This document shows, piece by piece, positions 11,176-19,645 of a stretch of 64,000 bases of DNA; position 1 is the first letter of the stretch, and each line of letters opens with the position of its first letter. The notes under the pieces are model-generated. The model was not told the DNA's origin and made no database searches. It worked only from the letters and a program-made list of their open reading frames with translations. The translations under genes were made by a program, and so were the position numbers. Source of the stretch: Denitromonas ohlonensis (GTDB taxonomy: Bacteria > Pseudomonadota > Gammaproteobacteria > Burkholderiales > Rhodocyclaceae); NCBI RefSeq assembly GCF_007625205.1, contig NZ_VMNI01000010.1, forward strand, positions 124,001 through 188,000, given 5' to 3'.

Positions 11176-12442
11176 GGCTCTCAACCTCCTCGCTGTCCGC
11201 AAGATCGAGACGGCACAAGCCAAGCCCAAGGCATACACGCTGCGGGACGGCGGCAGCTTGTTTCTGCGCATCCAGGCCAATGGAAGCAAGCTCTGGTGGT
11301 TTCGGTATCGCCTCGGGAATGTTGCCCAGATCTACTCGATCGGCGTCTTTCCCGAGGTGACTTTGGAGGCCGCGCGACAAGAGCGCGATTGGGCGCGCAG
11401 CATGGTCAGCGATGGTCGCGACCCAATCTTGGAGAAGCGGGTCAAGATCGCCAATCAAGTCGAGCAGAATGCGCGCACCTTCGAGGCGGTTGCCCGCAAG
11501 TGGATGGCGAGCAATGTACAGTGGAGCGACTACTACGCCGGTCAGGTGAAGACCTACCTTGAGAAGGACGTGTTTCCCAAGATCGGCAAGCTCCCCGTCG
11601 GGGTCATCAAGGCGTCTCACCTTCGGCCCATCATCCACGGCGTGGTTGAGCGCGGTGCTCCCACCGTGGCGATCCTGATCAGGCAGTGGTGCGGTCAGCT
11701 CTTCGCATATGCATCGGGGGAAGGGCTTTGCGACAGCGACCCGACGGCATTGCTGAAGCGTTCGGTGAAGCGCCCGAGGGTACGACACAATCCGCCGTTG
11801 TCGTGGCAGGATATCCCGAAGTTCTTGAACAGCGTGGACGATGCGGGCTACCGGACTACCGTGATCGCGCTGCGGCTGATGGCTCTGACCTTTGTTCGCA
11901 CCGCCGAGCTGCGCAAGGCGTATTGGTCCGAGTTCGATCTGGACAATGCCCTCTGGACGGTTCCCGAAGGCCGGATGAAAATGCGCCAGCCTCATTTCGT
12001 TCCGCTTTCGAAGCAGGCGATCGTGCTCTTGAAGGAACTGCACACGCAGACTGGCGGGGGCAAGGTGCTATTCCCCAGCTATCGGAAGCCAGGAGAAGTG
12101 ATGTCAGCCACGACGCTCAATAAGGTGTTGGAGCGCATGGGCTACGGCGGTCAGTTCTCCTCGCACGGCTTCCGCTCAACGGCGACGACGCTGCTTGGAT
12201 TGTTGAGCTATCCCGAGAATCGGGTCGACCTGCAACTGGCGCACTCAAAGCGGAAGAAGGATTCCTCGCGCGCGCCGTATGACCACACCAAGTACATCGC
12301 CTCACGAACCATCATCATGCAGGATTGGGCGGACATCCTGGATGGGTTGGCCGGCGGTGATTCCATGAGCAAGATCATGGAAGCCTTTGGGCCGCTGTCG
12401 AAGCGGCGCAGGGCACTGCTGAACGTCATCGAGCGGGAGTAA
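11174..12442 (+). CDS. int: P4-type tyrosine integrase of the ICE
   Basis: A 422-residue site-specific recombinase of the phage-P4/DUF4102 type. The N-terminal Arm-type DNA-binding segment reads LRDGGSLFLRIQANGSKLWWFRYR with GVFPEVTLEAARQERD. The catalytic set is visible: Arg242 in FVRTAELR, His331 and Arg334 in SSHGFRSTAT, His357 in LQLAHSK, and Tyr369 in RAPYDHTKY. This class normally recombines at a tRNA 3' end. Here there is no tRNA, and the gene stands 154 bases from a trpG stub. Transcription points into the element. The start overlaps a perfect inverted repeat, which suggests controlled expression. Confidence 0.93.
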   Translation: MALNLLAVRKIETAQAKPKAYTLRDGGSLFLRIQANGSKLWWFRYRLGNVAQIYSIGVFPEVTLEAARQERDWARSMVSDGRDPILEKRVKIANQVEQNARTFEAVARKWMASNVQWSDYYAGQVKTYLEKDVFPKIGKLPVGVIKASHLRPIIHGVVERGAPTVAILIRQWCGQLFAYASGEGLCDSDPTALLKRSVKRPRVRHNPPLSWQDIPKFLNSVDDAGYRTTVIALRLMALTFVRTAELRKAYWSEFDLDNALWTVPEGRMKMRQPHFVPLSKQAIVLLKELHTQTGGGKVLFPSYRKPGEVMSATTLNKVLERMGYGGQFSSHGFRSTATTLLGLLSYPENRVDLQLAHSKRKKDSSRAPYDHTKYIASRTIIMQDWADILDGLAGGDSMSKIMEAFGPLSKRRRALLNVIERE

Positions 12443-12458
12443 TGCCCGCAAGAGGTGT

Positions 12459-13085
12459 TCAGGATATCGAGCGGGCGCGTTGGATGAACCTCTCTTGGGG
12501 CCCGTTCAAGGACATGCAGGGACGTAGCAGGTAGGCCATTACGATGGCCGGTGCACCGGCCAGTGGCCGCGCCGCGACGCCGTGGCACAGGTAGCCGGCC
12601 AACCTCGCGGCAGGCGCAATGGCGATGCCGTACCCTGCCGCAACGAGCGTCATTGCCACGTCGAAGGTGTCGACCAACTGCTCGCAGCGCTGCAACTGGT
12701 CAGAGAACACGCGCTGCGCCACCGCGCGCCACGGTTCATCGGTCGTTGACTGCGCGCAGATCAAGGGCTGTTTGAGCACTTCGCAGCAAGGCACCTCCCC
12801 GTAGGCCAACAGGTGTGAGCGCTTGGCGACCGCGACTGCGAGCGTGTCGTGCCACAGCGGTTCGCACTCCCAGCCCGGCCACTGCCACGCGGCCGTGGAC
12901 AGGGCCAAGTCGAAGCGGTTGCCCGGCAGTTCCTGCATCGATGCGGTGGCGGTCCATCCGACCAGGGTGGCGGCGGTCTCGGGCTCTTCGGCGCGCTGCA
13001 GAGCCAGCACGTCGGCAAGCTGGGGCGGCACCCATTCGCCATGGATGGCCACTCGAATTTCGGTGGAGGCATCGCTCGATTTCAC
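12459..13085 (-). CDS. LysR-type substrate-binding domain protein without HTH
   Basis: 208 residues that look like only the effector-binding half of a LysR regulator: RVAIHGEWVPPQLADVLALQRAEEPE, DLALSTAAWQ, LWHDTLAVAVAKRSHLLAYGEVPC and VAAGYGIAIAPAARLAGY. No DNA-binding winged helix precedes it. The start is GTG at 13085 with SD GGAGG nine bases upstream. Such stand-alone domains occur in conjugative elements beside an Xre regulator and the relaxase, as here. It is either a modulator or a decayed regulator. Confidence 0.65.
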   Translation of the reverse strand: MKSSDASTEIRVAIHGEWVPPQLADVLALQRAEEPETAATLVGWTATASMQELPGNRFDLALSTAAWQWPGWECEPLWHDTLAVAVAKRSHLLAYGEVPCCEVLKQPLICAQSTTDEPWRAVAQRVFSDQLQRCEQLVDTFDVAMTLVAAGYGIAIAPAARLAGYLCHGVAARPLAGAPAIVMAYLLRPCMSLNGPQERFIQRARSIS

Positions 13086-13187
13086 GTCCAGCTTCCTCCA
13101 GGCAGTGGATTCGCGGCGACTGGGTGCCGCTGGATTGAGTTAAGTTTAACGTGGTTTAGAACGCGGCTGTATTCGACGCTTTTGACG

Positions 13188-13484
13188 ATGCAAAAGCGAT
13201 CGATTCAACGAGGCCGGCCTACCGGCACCACCACCTACGAAGCGGAACCCGCCATCGCGTTTGGGGCGGCCGTGCGCGAAGAAAGAACGAACCAGGCCAT
13301 CTCCCAGGAGGCGCTGGCGCATCTGGCCGGGGTCGAGCGCTCGCACATGGGCAAGATCGAGCGTGGCGAACACGTTCCCACGCTCCCCCTGATCCTCAAG
13401 ATCGCTCGTGCGCTGAAATGTAGTGCTGCCCATTTGATGGCACTCACCGAGGACAAGCTGGCGTCGCCCAATTCCTCGGACTGA
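13188..13484 (+). CDS. Xre/Cro-type HTH regulator of the ICE
   Basis: 98 residues with a central HTH_3 domain (IAFGAAVREERTNQAISQEA, then LAGVERSHMGKIERGEHVPTLPLILKIARALK). It is divergent from the LysR-like gene. The shared 100-base gap contains the small palindrome GTTAA-GT-TTAAC (13139-13150), which could be its operator. Probably an ICE regulator; its target is not shown. Confidence 0.8.
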   Translation: MQKRSIQRGRPTGTTTYEAEPAIAFGAAVREERTNQAISQEALAHLAGVERSHMGKIERGEHVPTLPLILKIARALKCSAAHLMALTEDKLASPNSSD

Positions 13485-13510
13485 AGCCGACCTGCACTGC
13501 GGCGGACGGT

Positions 13511-15388
13511 CTATTCCTGGCGGCCATGCCTGTCCGCCAAGTCTGAATCTTCGCGTCTTGCGGTTTCGTCGGCGAGACGCAGATGCGGATTGTTGGGTGG
13601 CACCTCCTGAAACAGCGTTTGGGGATCGGTCAACAGGTAGCCGTGCAGCCGCCGTGACTTGCGCGGCCCGGTGACTTCACATGTCCAAATGTTCAATCCG
13701 CTGGGCTGCTTGCGGTGCAGGCCCAGCTTCTCGAAGCGTTTCTGCACCCACTGCCATCCCTCCAGCTTGTCCGGCCTGGCCAACGTGGCGACCCGGGGAT
13801 GCTCTTGAACGTAGCGCTGGAAGACGCCAGGACTGACGAGGTAGGCCGTTCCATCTACGGTGTGCACCAGCGCCTTGGCATCGTTGATGATGAGTTTGCG
13901 CATCTGGATGCACTGACGCAGCCAGGCCATGAAGTGGGTGCCGGAAGGTTCGGTGCGCTCCTGGGCTGCAGTGTGGCTCACCGTGGCCGACAGCGCGGTT
14001 GACGGCATCGGCACGGGGTCAGCCTCGACGCCAACATCCGTGCCGACCTCGGGCTCGGATGCGATCGGTAGCGTCGATGGTGTGGGCGTGACGTCCAGCA
14101 GATCGAACAGCGCCGCCACGTCCTTGTCCGCGGTCATCGGTGCGGCCGGCAAGACCGCTGGAGCCGCCGCCGCGTGTTCCACGCCAGGGGCTTCAGGCTC
14201 AACGGGCGCCTGCGGCACCGGCTCTTCCTGTTCCTCTTGATCGACCAACACACGGCCCGCGAAGGAAGCCGGCCGGTCAGCGGGATCCCAAATCGCCGCC
14301 GGCGACAGCTTCAGGAAGGTGAAGCTGTGCGACCAGCCGGCGTCGCTGGTGACGGTGGCCTTCCAGATCGCCTTGCCGTCCGGCGTGGCCAAGGCAATGC
14401 CATTGTCCTGCAGCACGTTGAACACCGCCGTGTTGCTCGATGGAATGCCGTCGATGCCCTGCGCCAGCAGGTGCGCGCGCAACTTGTCGGAGACGGTCTT
14501 GCTGACCAGCCAGAGGGCGTCCTGAGTCAGCCAGCCATCCGAGGCCTGGGGTTGGTTCAGCTTGAACTCTTCCTTGAGCAGATAGCGCAGGCCGTCCAGC
14601 AGTTTGCGTTGCAGCGCGTGGCGGGGTGCCGCCAGCGCTTTGCCGGGATCGCCGCCGAGTTCCTGGGCCACCGATGCCTGGTCGGCCTGCACCACCAGTT
14701 CGCCGAGCTTGCCGGCGTGCTCGTGCTGGCCGGCGAGGACGTAGAGCAAGGCGGCCCAGAGGTCGGGGTAGTCGCTCAGCCAGTCGAAGATGTCGCGATC
14801 GAGCAGGCGGGCATAGAGCAGTCCGGTGGCGGCGCTGTGCAGCCGGTACTCACGGTCCTTGCGGTAGCGAAATCGGTACGGCCGCCGCAGTGGTCCATGC
14901 CACGGGTGCCAGACCGTGCCGTCGTCGTATTCCACATGCAGGTCGACGGCGATCTTGCCGATGTCGTGCAGCAGCGCCGCGTAAGCGGTGCCGGCAGTCC
15001 AGGCCTCGGCCTGGGCGGCCTGCGCTTCCGGTGTGGTGCCGGCGGGTAGCAGGTGCGACTGCCGCAGCTTGAGCGCATAGGCGACGATTTCCAGGCCATG
15101 GTCGAGCATGCCGCCCGGATAGGCGTGGTGGTGGGCTTCCGAGGCCGGGAACTGCTGGACCAGCTCGGCGTAGCGCTCCAGGGGCGTAAGGTACAGCGTG
15201 GCGAACTGGCGGCGCGACAGCGAGGTGCGTTGCCAGATGTGTTCCAGCAGCTTTTGCCGCCGCGGCGTGGCCAGCAGTGCGGCGGCCGGTTGGGGGCGCA
15301 GCAGCCCTTTGGGTGGCTCGGAGGAGGGCGTGGGCGCCGCCGCTCCGGCGGCGGACGGTACCCGTTTGCGTTGGAACAGCGAGAGCAT
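13511..15388 (-). CDS. traI: MobH-family relaxase TraI
   Basis: A 625-residue protein of the TraI_2 type that would nick the ICE origin of transfer and lead the strand into the recipient. The N-terminal TraI_2 domain contains an HD-type metal site: HHAYPGGMLDHGLE and LLHDIGKIAVDLHVEYDDG. A Pro/Glu-rich linker (about 385-480) is followed by the TraI_2_C domain (HFMAWLRQCIQMRKLIINDAKALVHTV to RLHGYLLTDP). Start chosen at the ATG at 15388 (MLSLFQRKR); the open frame upstream is basic low-complexity sequence. A MobH relaxase fits the conjugation genes found further right. Confidence 0.88.
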   Translation of the reverse strand: MLSLFQRKRVPSAAGAAAPTPSSEPPKGLLRPQPAAALLATPRRQKLLEHIWQRTSLSRRQFATLYLTPLERYAELVQQFPASEAHHHAYPGGMLDHGLEIVAYALKLRQSHLLPAGTTPEAQAAQAEAWTAGTAYAALLHDIGKIAVDLHVEYDDGTVWHPWHGPLRRPYRFRYRKDREYRLHSAATGLLYARLLDRDIFDWLSDYPDLWAALLYVLAGQHEHAGKLGELVVQADQASVAQELGGDPGKALAAPRHALQRKLLDGLRYLLKEEFKLNQPQASDGWLTQDALWLVSKTVSDKLRAHLLAQGIDGIPSSNTAVFNVLQDNGIALATPDGKAIWKATVTSDAGWSHSFTFLKLSPAAIWDPADRPASFAGRVLVDQEEQEEPVPQAPVEPEAPGVEHAAAAPAVLPAAPMTADKDVAALFDLLDVTPTPSTLPIASEPEVGTDVGVEADPVPMPSTALSATVSHTAAQERTEPSGTHFMAWLRQCIQMRKLIINDAKALVHTVDGTAYLVSPGVFQRYVQEHPRVATLARPDKLEGWQWVQKRFEKLGLHRKQPSGLNIWTCEVTGPRKSRRLHGYLLTDPQTLFQEVPPNNPHLRLADETARREDSDLADRHGRQE

Positions 15389-15588
15389 GGCGAACCCCGG
15401 ATGGCGGGCCGGTCGGGGGCGCTTTTTGACCTTTTCGGGTAGGGCCTTTCCCCTTGGCGCCCTTCCTTTTCCCCTTCCCAGCCCTTTGGCCTTTGTCGGA
15501 AGCCTTTGCTTATAGGGCCGTAGCTTCGCGGGTGCCACGATGAATGCGGCATGGGGCAACCCCGGCAAGCCGGAAGCCGTGGGGGACG

Positions 15589-15849
15589 TCAGCTCTGGCC
15601 CAAGCCGGTGTCGAGAGCGGCAGCTTGCGCCGCGAAGTCATCGGGGCGGCGCTTGAGGAAGGTTTCGAGATTGCTCAGCTTCCAGCGCAGCGCCAGCAGT
15701 TTAGCGGCGTGGTGGCATTGCACCAGCGACCAGTCCGGTTCTGCGCGCACCAGCCCGCTCAGAAACTACTTGTGGGCGGTGCTCAGTCGTTGTGGCAGCT
15801 CTCGCCGCAGCCTGGCGCGAGCGCCGAGAAGTGTCTCCAGGGAGCGGAA
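15589..15849 (-). pseudogene. Remnant of an AbiEii/AbiGii-type nucleotidyltransferase toxin
   Basis: On the minus strand, a frame ending at 15589 reads RRELPQRLSTAHK, a TAG stop (15766-15768), then FLSGLVRAEPDWSLVQCHHA and LRWKLSNLETFLKRRPDDFA. The pattern FL..L...EPDWSL...PALRWKL.NL..L resembles the C-terminal end of AbiEii nucleotidyltransferase toxins. The N-terminal catalytic part is absent and there is an in-frame stop, so it is dead. The assignment rests on memory of the family pattern. Confidence 0.5.
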
Positions 15850-15868
15850 ACTTAATGCAAACCCTCAT

Positions 15869-15893
15869 AATTGCCTAAAAATCAGGCAATTTT
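15869..15893. terminator. Hairpin between cupin gene and toxin remnant
   Basis: AATTGCCT (15869-15876) and AGGCAATT (15884-15891) form a perfect 8-bp stem around AAAAATC, with short T runs on both sides. It lies downstream of the cupin gene on the minus strand, so it may be its terminator. Confidence 0.45.
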
Positions 15894-15930
15894 CCGGAAA
15901 AATAGTTTTGCAAGAGGTTTACGTGAGTGC

Positions 15931-16293
15931 CTATTTCTCAGACAACGCAAAACCGGCATTGCCCGGTGCAACCACTGAGACAAATATGAATGGTACGGGG
16001 CCAGAGTTCATTGCACCATGCACTTGCCCAGGTTTTGCTATGGAAATATCTCCAGCTTTAAGACGGGTGACTATGCCGTCACCTTGATAATACTCGGCCT
16101 CACCTGAAATAACCGTCCATGTATCTTGGCCGTGAGGATGGACATGAGCGGCTATTTCTTGCCCAGGATGGGCATGCCAAACAACAACGGCAGAGTCGTT
16201 GGTTTCCAGAACCACCGAACGAATTGGTTCGCCGTTAGACGGGCGAATATACTCTGCAACCGAAAAAATCCTTGATTCTGTTTTCATATTCAT
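15931..16293 (-). CDS. Cupin-domain protein
   Basis: A 120-residue single cupin. Motif 1 is seen as WHAHPGQEIAAHVHPHGQDTWTVISGEAEYY (metal-binding His/His/Glu-like set) and motif 2 as GDISIAKPGQVHGAMN. Such small cupins bind a metal and a small ligand; no specific reaction can be given. Base composition looks lower in GC than the neighbours. It stands alone between element genes, with a hairpin downstream. Confidence 0.75.
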   Translation of the reverse strand: MNMKTESRIFSVAEYIRPSNGEPIRSVVLETNDSAVVVWHAHPGQEIAAHVHPHGQDTWTVISGEAEYYQGDGIVTRLKAGDISIAKPGQVHGAMNSGPVPFIFVSVVAPGNAGFALSEK

Positions 16294-16435
16294 ACCCTAT
16301 TTAAAACTGATTGGACGCGTAGTCACAACGCAACAGCACCTGAGAGTTCTAACAGATCGCTGGTCTTGGCGCTCAGCGGCCGCCGCTCGACGGGCAGCAC
16401 GCTGCCCGGAACACGACGTTGACCTCGATCTTCAC

Positions 16436-17674
16436 CTAGTTGGCGTCGTTCTCGACGATCAGCTTGGTGTCCCCCAGGTCCTTGGCGCAATAGTAACGGC
16501 GATTGCAGCCGGTGAGGATCTCACGCAGATCGATCAGGCTGTAAATCGGCTTCCTGACGGCCGCCTGTTCCCGGGTGGCGGGTCCATCCCGGTGTTCCAC
16601 CCTGCGGTGGTGCTTGAAGAAGGAAACATCATTGGTGGTGGTTTCAATGCGCAGCACCCGACCGAATTTGTCGTACATCTTGACCGAGTGATGGCCCTGT
16701 CGGTGCTTGATGCAAGTGCCCTCGATGTGGGTAGACAGGCGACTCTCGACTTCTTGTGCCAGTTGCGCCGTCAGCTTCTTGCCCAGGAAATGCATCACCT
16801 GCGGCGCCTTCACCGACACGATGGCTTCGCGCGAGAGCGATTCGTAGAGGTGCTGCATGATCGCGGCCGAATGGAAGGCCAGGTCGGTCGAACACTCGAC
16901 TTGCATCAGGCTCCAGTGGTCGGTCTGGGCAAAGACGTCGAGAACCGGACAGCATTGCTCAGCGTAGCGATCCAGAATCCGGTGCAGGACGTCTGGGGAG
17001 AGATGGTTGGCCAATTGCTGCGCTTGCGCCCAGTCGCCAATGCGAAGGAAGGCGTTGTCGGCCATCGCATAGTCGATCCCGGCTGCCATCAACTGACGTG
17101 CCAGCCAACTATGCCCATTGCAGTAGAACTGCAGGCGGAACGGGCACCAGGTCGGTACGCGCAGATAGATCAGCCCCAACTCGGCGTCGATGAAGTAAAA
17201 GTAGTAATGCAGGCACTTGCCGGGCGTCGGGCGCAGAAAGGTCTCGTGGGTCCGCTTGTCATGCCACGCCTTGTAGGACGAGCAGGCTTCCATGACCGAG
17301 ATGACATGCACCAATCCGGGGTGATCACCCCGCGCCTTGATCACCTCGGCGACCACCGCTTCCTTGCGCACATGCGCCTTGGCGATGTACTGAATGGCGA
17401 CCCCGGCCGACGCCGCCAAGGCCTCCGCGTTCGTCCGAATCCGCTCACGCAACGGCTCGGCAAAACGCGGATAGTCAAAAACGCGGATAGTCAAAAACGC
17501 GGATAGTCAAAAATGCGGATAGTCAAAAATGCGGATGTGCTTGGCGTTCAGGTAGCTCGTCATGCCTGCCGCGTAGCACGCGCCAGGCAGCGTGCCAGTC
17601 ATCACCATCCGGTCGTAGCAGGTCAAAACCCCCGCAATCCGGTCACGGTAGCGCTCAAGAAGCGGTGCGTTCAT
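16436..17674 (-). pseudogene. Conserved unknown protein gene broken by 16-bp tandem repeats
   Basis: The gene starts at the ATG at 17674 with a very good SD (AGGAG), reading MNAPLLERYRDRIAGVLTCY to NAKHIRIFDYPHF, then hits TGA at 17507-17509. The remaining 350 codons (DYPRFAEPLRERIRTNAEAL to the TAG at 16436) are open in the same frame. The break is made by extra copies of a 16-base unit in the codons for RIFDYPR. Three extra copies keep the overall frame but bring in the stop. The body has conserved-looking stretches (GDHPGLVHVISVMEACSSYK, CLHYYFYFIDAELGLIYLRVPTW). I do not know the function. A TTG at 17494 could restart a shorter product. Confidence 0.7.
17466..17536. repeat. 16-bp tandem repeat array, 4.4 copies
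   Basis: Unit CGCGGATAGTCAAAAA (or TGCGGATAGTCAAAAA) is repeated head to tail at 17466, 17482, 17498 and 17514, with a 7-base partial copy at 17530. The two unit variants differ only at the first base. It lies inside the coding sequence of the unknown protein near its codon 48. Because 16 is not a multiple of 3, gain or loss of units shifts the reading frame. Confidence 0.92.
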
Positions 17675-17953
17675 GGCAACCTCTCCTTCTCGTTGCAGAG
17701 TGCTTCTACTTTAGCCTGTTTGGTTCTGGCTCTGCCGGCTTAGGGTGTTTGGCTTGATGACGCCAGGGTCAATGCGTGGCTGGCCCAGACCGGATTGGAC
17801 GACCACCACGTTCCCGGATGGGCTTACCCTGCGCGACCGCATTGGCCATCTGGATGATGTGCGCATGACACGGGGTGGTGCAGGATGTTGACAAAATTGA
17901 CAAGAGAGACATGGGAGACTAGATTGCGGTTGTCTCAATCCTGTTTGCGGGTG

Positions 17954-18592
17954 ATGACCATGCCCAAGACCCTCGAATTCATCGCCGATCACCTGCCGCG
18001 CGTCACCGTGGATGATGTCGTACGCCGCTTCTCCGCCAGCATCGAGATCCGGGATGCCCGGGCCTTTGCCGCCGAACTGCAGGCGTTTGTGCATGAACGT
18101 GTGGAAGCGGTGGCGCTTCCGCCTTCCCTCGAAATGCCACGGGTGGAAACCACGGAACAGACCCTGGCGCGCAAGGCGGCTGCGCTGCGCGCCAGCACCC
18201 GGTGGGTGGCGGGCGAGACCGACATCCAGCGCGGCCGCGCCGCGATGCTGGAAGCCTTCGATCAGCCGCACAATCTGCCGCTGGCCGACTTCGCCCGACT
18301 GGCGAACAAGTCGCGCCAGCAGATCTACAAGGACATCGATGCACGCCGGTTGCTGGCACTGAACGTCGGGCCTCGCGGCCAGAAGTTGCCCGACTGGCAA
18401 CTCGATCCCGTGAAACAACGGTTGACGCAGGCCGTGCTGCAAGGGGCGGTCGAGGTCGACAACTGGACCCTGTACCGCGCCCTGTCCGAGCCGCTCGAGA
18501 GTCTGGGTGGCCGCTCGCCGGTGGAGGCCGTGACGGCCGATTCGGTCAGTGAGGTGACCACGGCGGTGCTCAACGTGCTGAGCATCCATTGA
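17954..18592 (+). CDS. Antitoxin of RES-type pair (ParS/Xre-like)
   Basis: About 212 residues from the ATG at 17954. The middle and C-terminal parts look like the DUF2384/ParS-type antitoxin fold that pairs with RES toxins: DFARLANKSRQQIYKDIDARRLLALNVGPRGQKLPDWQLD, then the TRALSEPLESLGGRSPVEAV-like end (here LYRALSEPLESLGGRSPVEAV). The HTH-like stretch around KSRQQIYKDID supports DNA binding and autoregulation. It lies 12 bases upstream of the RES gene, as expected for an operon. Confidence 0.72.
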   Translation: MTMPKTLEFIADHLPRVTVDDVVRRFSASIEIRDARAFAAELQAFVHERVEAVALPPSLEMPRVETTEQTLARKAAALRASTRWVAGETDIQRGRAAMLEAFDQPHNLPLADFARLANKSRQQIYKDIDARRLLALNVGPRGQKLPDWQLDPVKQRLTQAVLQGAVEVDNWTLYRALSEPLESLGGRSPVEAVTADSVSEVTTAVLNVLSIH

Positions 18593-18604
18593 GGTGGGCT
18601 TGGC

Positions 18605-19225
18605 GTGAGTATCGGCTTGACCTCGTTCCGAATCGAGACGGGCACACTGCTCCAGCATGTGAGTCGCGTGAGCTACCGGGGCCAGGCGCTGTACTTCGGC
18701 CGTGACGGCACCAACCGTTACGACGCGCCCGCCCGGGACTACGGCGTGCTCTACCTGGGCCGCGATCTACCGACTGCGTTGATGGAAGCCGTATTCCACA
18801 AGCACCAATGGGACAAGGACACCCAGCGCTCGATTGCACTGGCAGAAGTCCAGCGCCGGCTGGTACGCGCGGTCGGTGTGCTGGAAGAACTGCATCTGGT
18901 CGACCTCACGGCCGAAGGCGTGATGGCCGGCTACTTTGGCTTGAACCTGGAGCAGTTGGCCAGTCGTGGATATACGCACACGCAGCAGGTGTCCGGCCAG
19001 GTGCATGCGATGCAGGGGAGCGATGGGGTGCCATTGTTCGACGGTGTGCGCTATCCGTCACGCAACACCTACCCCGCCACCAGCATCGCCCTGTTCGAGC
19101 GGGCCGAGCGGAAGGTCAAGCTGATCGAGGACATCGACTTGCCTGATCATGCGGACTGGCCGAATTTCGTTGCGGACTACCGCAACGGCGTGGCGCCGGA
19201 TCCTGGTCCGGTAGAGCGGTCCTGA
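18605..19225 (+). CDS. RES-domain toxin
   Basis: A 206-residue RES domain protein. RES toxins deplete NAD by phosphorolysis or ADP-ribosylate a metabolic enzyme. The family-naming motif parts are here as SYRGQALYFGRDGTNRYDAP (R), LYLGRDLPTALMEAVFHK (E) and GVRYPSRNTYPATSIALFE (S). GTG start with SD GAGGTGGG. Located directly behind its antitoxin in the ICE, where it may stabilise the element. Confidence 0.82.
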   Translation: MSIGLTSFRIETGTLLQHVSRVSYRGQALYFGRDGTNRYDAPARDYGVLYLGRDLPTALMEAVFHKHQWDKDTQRSIALAEVQRRLVRAVGVLEELHLVDLTAEGVMAGYFGLNLEQLASRGYTHTQQVSGQVHAMQGSDGVPLFDGVRYPSRNTYPATSIALFERAERKVKLIEDIDLPDHADWPNFVADYRNGVAPDPGPVERS

Positions 19226-19249
19226 GCCAAGTCTGGAGAGATATCGACG

Positions 19250-19618
19250 ATGAAACCCGCCGTACACACCACCTTCGCAGAGCGCATCGGCCGGACGCTG
19301 GGCCGGGTGTGGCGGGGATTCGTGCGCCTGGATCGCAAGGCGCACGGGCGGCTGGTGGCTCTGGGATGGGCGCCGGGCATGGCCGGGGCGGCATTGCTGG
19401 TCCTCAAACTTGTCCTACTTGGCGTACTGGTCTATACCGCGTTCTGGTTGGCGTTGCTGCTCGCGTTCGTTGCGTTCGCGGCTTGGACAGCGCGGAACTC
19501 TGAGGGTGACGAAACAGAAGAGTGGGCGATCGGGGAACAGGCTGAGCACAAACACAACCCGGGGTACGACCCGATCCTTTACAACGACGCTCCAGATCCA
19601 CGATTCGATAAAGACTGA
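19250..19618 (+). CDS. DUF3742 family ICE protein
   Basis: 122 residues with the DUF3742 layout: a basic N-terminus, a hydrophobic central pair of segments (AGAALLVLKLVLLGVLVYTAFWLALLLAFVAFAAWTA), and an acidic tail ending NPGYDPILYNDAPDPRFD. It is commonly found next to the TraG-like gene of ICEs of this family, as here (convergent, 27 bases apart). Inner-membrane protein; role not known. Confidence 0.8.
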   Translation: MKPAVHTTFAERIGRTLGRVWRGFVRLDRKAHGRLVALGWAPGMAGAALLVLKLVLLGVLVYTAFWLALLLAFVAFAAWTARNSEGDETEEWAIGEQAEHKHNPGYDPILYNDAPDPRFDKD

Positions 19619-19645
19619 GTGCTTTGAGCACGGGGAGATAACCGC

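Noticed and set aside
17466-17536. CRISPR-like tandem repeats
   Set aside because: Units follow each other without spacers and are only 16 bases long; it is a simple tandem array in a coding region.
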